Below are positions 57,878-64,000 of a stretch of DNA of 64,000 bases, piece by piece. Below the pieces are notes generated by a model. That model ran no database searches and was not told the origin of the DNA. It saw only the letters and a program-made list of their open reading frames with translations. The position numbers were made by a program, and so were the translations under genes. Source of the DNA: UBA11403 sp963784615. GTDB lineage: Bacteria > Pseudomonadota > Gammaproteobacteria > Legionellales > Legionellaceae. Numbering within the stretch: the first letter of the stretch is position 1; every line of letters starts with the position of its first letter. The stretch lies in assembly GCA_963784615.1 (NCBI GenBank), contig CAWASG010000001.1, positions 1,550,001 to 1,614,000 of the forward strand, given 5' to 3'.

Positions 57878-58157
57878 CTGCTTGTTTAACTTCCTCATCA
57901 CCACTCTCCTGGCTACTTGGAAGCAAAGGATCTGGGCTCATATTTCGAGCATCCAATGCTGTAAGCATCTCTGGTGGCGTCACTCCGTTTGTTGAATAGT
58001 ACGTGTAACCAGGTCTATTAAAAAAAAGATGTGAGATCCAAAAAGAAAGCACCACATTAAGACCCATCGAAATGACAAGGACCGTTCCAAGTGAGCGGTA
58101 AATGCTAACATTAAACCGCTTGGATGACTTTATCAAATTCCAAGCATTTCTGCTCAT
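57849..58157 (-). CDS. icmM: Dot/Icm protein IcmM/DotJ
   Basis: DotJ is a short paralogue of DotI and partners it in the inner membrane. The 102-residue product has the same N-terminal membrane helix (VLVISMGLNVVLSFWISHLFF) and the juxtamembrane YYSTNGVTPPEML of the IcmL family but lacks the periplasmic domain. GGAG lies 9 bp upstream. The last residues (GPVDNSLD) are encoded by the inverted-repeat element and are probably not ancestral. Confidence 0.88.
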   Translation of the reverse strand: MSRNAWNLIKSSKRFNVSIYRSLGTVLVISMGLNVVLSFWISHLFFNRPGYTYYSTNGVTPPEMLTALDARNMSPDPLLPSSQESGDEEVKQAAGPVDNSLD

Positions 58158-58179
58158 CAGTTTTTCTCCCAAAGGGAAA

Positions 58180-58752
58180 TCATTCTATTTCATTACGAAA
58201 TGTTATCTCAATTCTCGCGTTGGGTGAATCATCTCCACCACTTCTGTTGAAAAAGATAGGTTTATCACTCCCCAAGCCTCGTGTAAAGATAAAACGACTA
58301 TCAATATCCTGTGTCCATAAATAATCTGCTACTGCCTGTGACCTGGCTGATGTCAATGCCCGTTCACGAGCCGGTGAGACATATTTACTACTAAATGCAG
58401 TGACATCAACACCTATCTTACGGAACTGCTTAAGATAACATACAACGTCATTAAGAAGCGCGTAAGATTCCCACCTGATTCGCGGTGATTGATTCCCGAA
58501 AATGGTGTCTGCAGGAATACTTATCAAATAATTTTGCCCGATCGAAATCACTTTGACACCACGTTTAGATAATCGTCTTAACGTGCGTTGTGCGCCAGAG
58601 TCTGAGGCGGATGCAACGCGTGTAGGCAACATGTCGGGTTCTTTGGTCGAATAAGAATGAGGTCTTCTATGGTGGCATCCACCGACCATCAACAGGATCG
58701 CAATGAAACAAATCACCTTGCGGGAATAACGAATACCCAACTGTCTCAACAT
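58180..58752 (-). CDS. icmN: Dot/Icm lipoprotein IcmN/DotK
   Basis: DotK is an outer-membrane lipoprotein of the core complex with an OmpA-like peptidoglycan-binding domain. The 190-residue product (Legionella 189) has a lipobox LMVGGC (Cys about 26) and an OmpA-type C-terminus with RALTSARSQAVADYLW and SPNARIEITFR. The ATG at 58752 is chosen over an upstream frame without a ribosome site. First gene of this icm block. Confidence 0.9.
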   Translation of the reverse strand: MLRQLGIRYSRKVICFIAILLMVGGCHHRRPHSYSTKEPDMLPTRVASASDSGAQRTLRRLSKRGVKVISIGQNYLISIPADTIFGNQSPRIRWESYALLNDVVCYLKQFRKIGVDVTAFSSKYVSPARERALTSARSQAVADYLWTQDIDSRFIFTRGLGSDKPIFFNRSGGDDSPNARIEITFRNEIE

Positions 58753-58887
58753 AAATCCCCATCCAAATCTCAACTGAACTTTAAAGACTACTATTAAAAT
58801 AGAAACATAGAAATCATTTTGATACAAGATGGATTTTGTCTTATTGATTATTTATCATAGGAGTCCATAACTTTTTGAGACACGCTA

Positions 58888-59823
58888 TTGAATATTGTAT
58901 TTGCTGGAACGCCCCATTTTGCTTTGCCCTGTCTTGAAGCTGTTGCCCAATCTCAGCATCGGCTGCTGGCAATTTACACCCAACCTGACAGACCTGCAGG
59001 GCGAGGACATAAGTTACAACACTCCCCCGTAAAAGAATGGGCATTGGCTCGTGATCTGCCTGTCTATCAACCCCTCAACTTTAAAAATCAAGCAGCTATC
59101 GATGAATTGTCCGCACTTCAGCCAGATCTCATGATCGTCATTGCTTATGGTTTGATTTTACCGCGTGCTGTGCTGGATATTCCACGACTCGGTTGTATCA
59201 ATGTGCATGCCTCACTTTTGCCCCGCTGGCGTGGTGCATCACCCATTCAGCAAGCCATATTGCACCAGGATGCTGAAAGCGGCGTCACGATTATGCAGAT
59301 GGACGCCGGCATGGACACGGGAGCTATGCTAAAGACAGTGTCTTGCTCGATCAATAGCAAAGATACTGCAGGCATGTTGCATGACACATTAGCATCTATA
59401 GCGGCCGCGCCTTTACTTGGCGTTCTTGATTTACTCCAGAAAGGTGCGTTAACCCCCACGCCTCAGGACGAGCATCTTGTCACCTACGCACCTAAAATCA
59501 ACAAGGAAGATGCAGCCATCAACTGGCAGAAAACCGCTAGGGAGATTGATTGCCAAATTCGTGCATTTAACCCTTGGCCGATTGCCTATACTCATGCGAA
59601 AGATGAAACCATACGCATCCATGAAACAACAGTCCTCAATATCAACACCACCAAACCGCCAGGCACGATTCTGGCGATTGATAAAGACGGGCTACAAATT
59701 GCGACAGGTGAACGTGTTCTCTCAATCCAACGCTTACAATTTGCCGGCGGGAAAGTACTGAAAGTCGCTGATTGGCTAAACGCCCATCGATCTCAATTAC
59801 ACGTTGACCAGGTATTACAATGA
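58888..59823 (+). CDS. fmt: Methionyl-tRNA formyltransferase
   Basis: The enzyme formylates initiator Met-tRNA using 10-formyl-THF. The 311-residue product has VFAGTPHFALP, the catalytic INVHASLLPRWRGASPIQ and DTGAML. The start is a TTG: a TGA lies four codons upstream and the product begins in register with the family there. Initiation is probably weak. Divergent from icmN with a 135-bp gap. Confidence 0.96.
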   Translation: MNIVFAGTPHFALPCLEAVAQSQHRLLAIYTQPDRPAGRGHKLQHSPVKEWALARDLPVYQPLNFKNQAAIDELSALQPDLMIVIAYGLILPRAVLDIPRLGCINVHASLLPRWRGASPIQQAILHQDAESGVTIMQMDAGMDTGAMLKTVSCSINSKDTAGMLHDTLASIAAAPLLGVLDLLQKGALTPTPQDEHLVTYAPKINKEDAAINWQKTAREIDCQIRAFNPWPIAYTHAKDETIRIHETTVLNINTTKPPGTILAIDKDGLQIATGERVLSIQRLQFAGGKVLKVADWLNAHRSQLHVDQVLQ

Positions 59824-61109
59824 AGCCGAATGAACGCCTGCAAGCCGTCAACATTCTCAGTTCATTACTGGATGACAAAACGCCTTTGACTTATCTACTG
59901 CAATCCACCCCCGATCTGTCCCCTTTTACCAAGGAGCTCTGTTTTGGCGTCTGTCGACATTATATTCGATTGCAAATATTGGCCGAATTACTCGTCACCA
60001 AACGTCCCAAATCAACTCAAGTTTGGGTTTGCTTATTAATTGGCCTTTATCAACTGCATTATTTAAACATTGCCGATTATGCTGTGGTCCAAGAAACGGT
60101 CGCCATTTTACCTCAGGTCCAGGCAACGTGGGCAAAAGGCTTGGTCAATGCGGTACTTCGACGATACTGTCGAGAAAAAGAAGCGTTGGTCATGGCCATT
60201 ATAAAATCCAATGCCTATCAATATGGACATCCCGGATGGTTTATCAAGCGACTCAAAAAAGACTGGCCCGATGATTGGCAAGCTATCTGTCTTGCTAATG
60301 ATGAACGTCCACCAATGAGTTTGCGTATCAACAATCGATTGACGACGGTTGAAGATTACCTTCAACGTCTGGAAGGTGCTGGGATTGATGCTAAGCCGCT
60401 TGCTTTTTCAGCGCAAGGCATAGCGCTCACAGAGCCCTGCGATGTGTATGATCTGCCTTGTTTTTCTGCAGGTTTTGTATCTGTACAAGATGAAGCCGCG
60501 CAGCTGGCTGTTTCATTACTGGATTTGCGTCCAGGGCTACGTGTTTTGGACGCCTGTTGTGCACCAGGTGGAAAAACGAGTCACCTATTGGAAGTCCAGC
60601 CTGATTTAGCTGAATGCATTGCGATGGATGTTGACGCTCATCGGCTAAAACGCGTGAAAGAGAATCTGGCACGTTTAAAGTTAGAGGCAACGATTATCAC
60701 TGGGGATGCCCTAAACCCATCGAGCTTTTGGGATGGGGTGCCTTTTGACCGAATTTTATTGGATGCACCGTGCTCGGCAACCGGTGTGATTCGTCGACAT
60801 CCCGATATTAAACTGCTGCGGACTGCAGAAGATATCGAGGCAATCACCGCCATACAACATGGTATTCTTCGTTCCTTATGGCCACTGCTGTCGCCAGGAG
60901 GGTTGATGGTCTATGCAACCTGTTCGATTATGCCTGAAGAAAACGTGTTACAAATTGCCGAGTTTTTGCAGGAGAATGCTGACTGCGAATATTTACAGCC
61001 GACCCAGGTCAAACCATGGGGGCATCTGCTGAGTCATGGCATCCAAATTCTTCCGGGAGAGCATGGTATGGATGGATTTTTTTATAGTGTATTGAAGAAA
61101 AAATCATGA
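59820..61109 (+). CDS. rsmB: 16S rRNA (cytosine-967 C5)-methyltransferase RsmB
   Basis: RsmB methylates C967 of 16S rRNA using SAM. The 429-residue product has an N-terminal NusB-like domain and a Rossmann methyltransferase with LDACCAPGGKTSHLLE, LDAPCSATGVIRRHPDIK (motif IV Cys) and YATCSIMPEEN (motif VI Cys). It overlaps both neighbours by 4 bp (ATGA). Confidence 0.96.
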   Translation: MKPNERLQAVNILSSLLDDKTPLTYLLQSTPDLSPFTKELCFGVCRHYIRLQILAELLVTKRPKSTQVWVCLLIGLYQLHYLNIADYAVVQETVAILPQVQATWAKGLVNAVLRRYCREKEALVMAIIKSNAYQYGHPGWFIKRLKKDWPDDWQAICLANDERPPMSLRINNRLTTVEDYLQRLEGAGIDAKPLAFSAQGIALTEPCDVYDLPCFSAGFVSVQDEAAQLAVSLLDLRPGLRVLDACCAPGGKTSHLLEVQPDLAECIAMDVDAHRLKRVKENLARLKLEATIITGDALNPSSFWDGVPFDRILLDAPCSATGVIRRHPDIKLLRTAEDIEAITAIQHGILRSLWPLLSPGGLMVYATCSIMPEENVLQIAEFLQENADCEYLQPTQVKPWGHLLSHGIQILPGEHGMDGFFYSVLKKKS

Positions 61110-61894
61110 CATCGCCGACGATATTGAAATCCATTCCCATCGATTGCCTACAACGTGGCCAGTACCAGCCCCGCACATGGTTTGATGAAGATAGTTTGAA
61201 AGAACTCTCACAATCAATTCTTGCTCAAGGGTTAATCGAACCTCTAGTGGTTCGAAAACATACCGAATCAACGTATGAAATCATCGCGGGGGAGCGTCGA
61301 TGGCGAGCGGCGATGATGGCTGGTTTATCCGAGGTTCCTTGTTTAATCAGTGATTACAGTGATGAACAAGCCGCTGCCGTTACTCTCATTGAAAACATAC
61401 AACGCCAAGACTTGAGCTTGCTTGAGGAAGCCAATGGCTATCAACGACTGCTGTCTGAATTTCACTTCAACCAAGCAGAAATTGCAACTTTAGTGGGAAA
61501 ATCAAGGAGTCATATCGCCAATCTTCTCCGATTATTAACACTCTGCCCGTCCGTTCAGGAAAACATACATCGAGGCCAGATCTCCCTGGGGCATGCGCGA
61601 ATGTTGGTTGGTTTAGATGATGTCTTGCAAAAAAAACTAGCTCAACGCGTCATCGAGAATCATTGGTCGGTGCGCAAACTCGAGGATGAGGTGCGAGCAA
61701 CAAAATGTCCGATGCCGGGGCTCATGCCGTCTGATCGCGATATTGCTCGCCTGGAAACACAACTCGCCGAACAGATTGGCGCGCCCGTGCAACTTCTTCC
61801 TGATAACGATCAAGGCGGATGGTTAAAAATAAAATTCTACAACAATGATACGCTTGCCGGTCTTTTGGATCGATTGGGTTTAAGTTATGATTGA
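61106..61894 (+). CDS. parB: ParB-like chromosome partition protein
   Basis: ParB is a CTP-dependent parS-binding clamp for origin segregation. The 262-residue product has the CTP-binding motifs (GQYQPRTWF, IIAGERRWRAA, ENIQRQDLSLLEEA), an HTH (NQAEIATLVGKSRSHIANLLRLL) and a C-terminal dimerisation region. No parA gene is adjacent; it is coupled to rsmB by a 4-bp overlap. It could be the chromosomal ParB or a Noc-like paralogue. Confidence 0.9.
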   Translation: MTSPTILKSIPIDCLQRGQYQPRTWFDEDSLKELSQSILAQGLIEPLVVRKHTESTYEIIAGERRWRAAMMAGLSEVPCLISDYSDEQAAAVTLIENIQRQDLSLLEEANGYQRLLSEFHFNQAEIATLVGKSRSHIANLLRLLTLCPSVQENIHRGQISLGHARMLVGLDDVLQKKLAQRVIENHWSVRKLEDEVRATKCPMPGLMPSDRDIARLETQLAEQIGAPVQLLPDNDQGGWLKIKFYNNDTLAGLLDRLGLSYD

Positions 61895-61960
61895 GAAGTA
61901 TGGACAAAGCTGCATGCAAAAAGACGCATGCAGCTTTGTCCAAATATAATTTTCCTGGTT
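61886..61960 (+). repeat. Hairpin repeat downstream of parB
   Basis: TGGACAAAGCTGCATGC (61901-61917) and GCATGCAGCTTTGTCCA (61926-61942) form a perfect 17-bp stem with loop AAAAAGAC. It is the inverted relative of the 52244-52319 copy and includes the same flank (CAAATATAATTTTCCTG). No T-run follows, so it is not a standard terminator. Confidence 0.75.
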
Positions 61961-62049
61961 TACCCGAGAAGTAGGGTGGGACATCATGAAGAAATAAAAA
62001 AACGATGGACCCGCTCCACAACGTTCAATATAGAAGGGATTAATTACCA

Positions 62050-63840
62050 ATGAAAAAAACAACGATTATTTTGTTAGGTTATTTTCTTTGCTCGCAAGCT
62101 TTTGCTACATCGATGCAAAGCAGCGTTAGCCAAATCATTAATAACGTTGACCCATTAATTAACATGAGCATCTCCGTTGTTGATCTCAATACAGGCGAAC
62201 AACTCTACCAACGCAATGCTGACCGTGCGTTAATTCCTGCCAGCAATATGAAAATCTTTTCCGAAGCGGCTGCACTCATGGTCTTAGGGCCCGACTATCG
62301 TTTTCAACGGCAATTAAGTACTGATGCGACAGCCCTTGATAACGGCACGCTGAATGGCTCTGTGTTCCTGTCCTTACCGGGAGATCCATCGTTTACCAGT
62401 GCTGAACTTAATGAATTATTATCAACCTTGTCCAATTGGGGGATAAAACGCATCACGGGAAATATCGTATTGGTCAATAAAAATGCTTCGGTGGATCCTT
62501 ACCCGCCCGGTCGTGACCCACGCGATATCACCCATAGTTATGGTGCTCCCATTACACCCGTCATTATTGATGAAAATCGCCTAACGTTTATTGTGAATCC
62601 AGGCCAAAAAGAGAACGATCTAGCTTCGGTTGAGGTGAGCGCGCCAGCGGATGTTATCAATGTGAATAACACCGTTAAAACCTCGGCAAAACCAAGTCTC
62701 TCGGCGATTGGTTACAAGCTCGACAAAGACAATCAATTGATCACATCAGGGGCCATTGGCAGTGAAACCTGGGCTTTTGAGACAACAATTGCCATTCTCA
62801 ACCCATTGCGCTATGCCCAAGACTTAGTAAAACACTCACTGAAAGAACAAAACATTACCCTCGGTGGTGACGTTATCCAGGGTGATCAGCCTACCTCTGT
62901 CGTCGTGCTCGCCTCACAGAAATCCAAACCACTCAATCAATTGATGGCAGATACTTTAAAACCATCTGACAACGTCTTTGCAGATAGCTTGTTCCTGCAT
63001 ACAGCAAGCATACTTAACGGGTCTCCCATTAACTGGCTACAGGCCAATACGGTTGCCAAACGCTTCCTTGAGCAGCAAACTGGCGTTAATCTTAGTCAGG
63101 CAGTTCTTGTTGATGGGTCTGGTCTTTCAAAACAAGATCGACTAAGTGCAAAGCAAACGGTCGATTTATTAAGTTACATTTACACGCACTTTCCGATTAC
63201 TTATGAATTTATTGCAGCCCTGCCCATCTCCGGGCAAGATGGCACACTACAACGCCGTTTCAACTCATCGGCACAACAAGGCCTGGTTCGCGCTAAAACG
63301 GGCACGATGACCGGCATACTTAGCCTGTCAGGGTATCTGTCTGCTGCTAACGGGCATACCCTGGCCTTTGCCATGTATATTAATCGCAACCCGAAAACAT
63401 CGCCTAATGTCGCGGGTCGCTATCACTGGCTCATTGACCAATTATGCAATTACTTCCTGCAGCAACGGCCTTCTGGTCGGCAAAATATGACGGCACAAAA
63501 TCCGCATGCCCGACTGGCTTATCAGCAACGCCCCAGTCCTGCAAATAGCCAACGGACAAAGCAGGCCCAATGGCGCGGGCTGGAAATGTCACTCAGAAAA
63601 GCCTTGAAAGGTAAAATGGTGACCGTTGTATATAAACAAGATGAAGTCGTACTCACAGATAACAATCCGGACATCAATCACGTATGGAGTACGCTAGCCA
63701 GAATCAGTCAAAAATACCCGTTTTCAATCGCGCTGGAAAGTCAAAGTGCGCCTAACGCGGGTGATCAGGCACTGAGAATGTTATGGATTAAAACCCAAGG
63801 CCCTTCGAGAACATGGGTGTTGAGAAAAAATATAATGTAA
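62050..63840 (+). CDS. dacB: D-alanyl-D-alanine carboxypeptidase/endopeptidase (PBP4 type)
   Basis: PBP4 trims and cleaves peptidoglycan cross-links in the periplasm. The 596-residue product has a signal peptide (to QAFA) and the class C penicillin-binding motifs: SNMK (SxxK, about residue 64), SDN (SxN, about 309) and KTG (RAKTGTMTG, about 418). After about residue 470 it carries a Gln-rich linker and an extra domain of about 90 residues that E. coli PBP4 lacks. AAGGGA lies upstream of the ATG. Confidence 0.94.
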   Translation: MKKTTIILLGYFLCSQAFATSMQSSVSQIINNVDPLINMSISVVDLNTGEQLYQRNADRALIPASNMKIFSEAAALMVLGPDYRFQRQLSTDATALDNGTLNGSVFLSLPGDPSFTSAELNELLSTLSNWGIKRITGNIVLVNKNASVDPYPPGRDPRDITHSYGAPITPVIIDENRLTFIVNPGQKENDLASVEVSAPADVINVNNTVKTSAKPSLSAIGYKLDKDNQLITSGAIGSETWAFETTIAILNPLRYAQDLVKHSLKEQNITLGGDVIQGDQPTSVVVLASQKSKPLNQLMADTLKPSDNVFADSLFLHTASILNGSPINWLQANTVAKRFLEQQTGVNLSQAVLVDGSGLSKQDRLSAKQTVDLLSYIYTHFPITYEFIAALPISGQDGTLQRRFNSSAQQGLVRAKTGTMTGILSLSGYLSAANGHTLAFAMYINRNPKTSPNVAGRYHWLIDQLCNYFLQQRPSGRQNMTAQNPHARLAYQQRPSPANSQRTKQAQWRGLEMSLRKALKGKMVTVVYKQDEVVLTDNNPDINHVWSTLARISQKYPFSIALESQSAPNAGDQALRMLWIKTQGPSRTWVLRKNIM

Positions 63841-64000
63841 CTATCTACCTCATCATGACGCTTGAGATGTACTGCCGCATTTACGGACAAATTGGGCAAT
63901 ACCCTAAGGTCGTTTTTTATATCCTCAAAACTGTTTATATACGGCAGTGTTGTGGGACATACTTATCATTAGCCGCTGCATCCACTGTGCAGCGCCATAT
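63841..64000. other. Window end, no gene seen
   Basis: A short non-coding stretch. ACTGCCG near 63873 and CGGCAGT near 63945 are complementary but far apart. Nothing else is recognised. Confidence 0.4.

Noticed and set aside
58753..58887. Promoter with PmrA or CpxR box upstream of icmN
   Set aside because: No paired -35/-10 or tandem regulator half-sites convincing enough to report.
61106..61894. parS sites near parB
   Set aside because: No TGTTTCACGTGAAACA-like sequence was seen in the flanks.

Overview
The window looks like a chromosomal segment of a gammaproteobacterium of the order Legionellales (Coxiellaceae or Legionellaceae type). The main evidence is a ten-gene Dot/Icm type IVB secretion block whose products match Legionella Dot/Icm proteins in order and length. 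The housekeeping genes agree: RpoB is 1368 residues, ffs-dnaX-ybaB-recR are contiguous, and the tRNA-Thr, Tyr, Gly, Thr, tufB, tRNA-Trp, secE, nusG order is gammaproteobacterial. The species cannot be named from this sequence alone. Family-level statements come from recall, not from database searches.

Region 1 (1-7650) is accessory DNA. It holds a window-truncated membrane protein gene on the minus strand with a sigma70 promoter overlapped by a Fur-like box, an MltA-type 3D-domain protein, an MsrB-MsrA fusion, a small membrane protein, a short F-box-like protein, a secreted alpha/beta hydrolase with an apparent Asp nucleophile, and a decayed IS-type transposition module. Several long inverted-repeat (MITE-like) elements sit here. 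The best one (6386-6565) is flanked by TA dinucleotides, and removing it exactly restores an open reading frame.

Region 2 (7769-45030) is about 37 kb read entirely on the minus strand. It starts at an rrn promoter and runs through 16S, tRNA-Ile, 23S, 5S, four tRNAs, tufB, tRNA-Trp, secE, nusG, rplKAJL, rpoBC, the str operon (rpsL, rpsG, fusA, tufA) and the S10, spc and alpha operons, ending at rplQ with a strong terminator. It is the core translation and transcription machinery. Oddities are an internal duplication in S17, an insertion in S7, a long S14 that keeps a CxxC/CxxC pair, and a structured 160-bp rplB-rpsS gap.

Region 3 (45170-47970, plus strand) is ffs (SRP RNA), dnaX, ybaB and recR.

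Region 4 (48059-58752, minus strand) is icmN, M, L, K, E, G, C, J, B, D, encoding the outer-membrane core complex (DotK, DotH, DotG, DotF), inner-membrane proteins (DotJ, DotI, DotE, DotP) and the DotO/DotN ATPase subcomplex. icmD lies after icmB instead of between icmC and icmJ, and a hairpin repeat occupies the place where icmD would be expected. Another long inverted repeat fills the icmM-icmL junction.

Region 5 (58888-63840, plus strand) is fmt, rsmB and parB with 4-bp overlaps, a second copy of the hairpin repeat, and a PBP4-type D-Ala-D-Ala carboxypeptidase.
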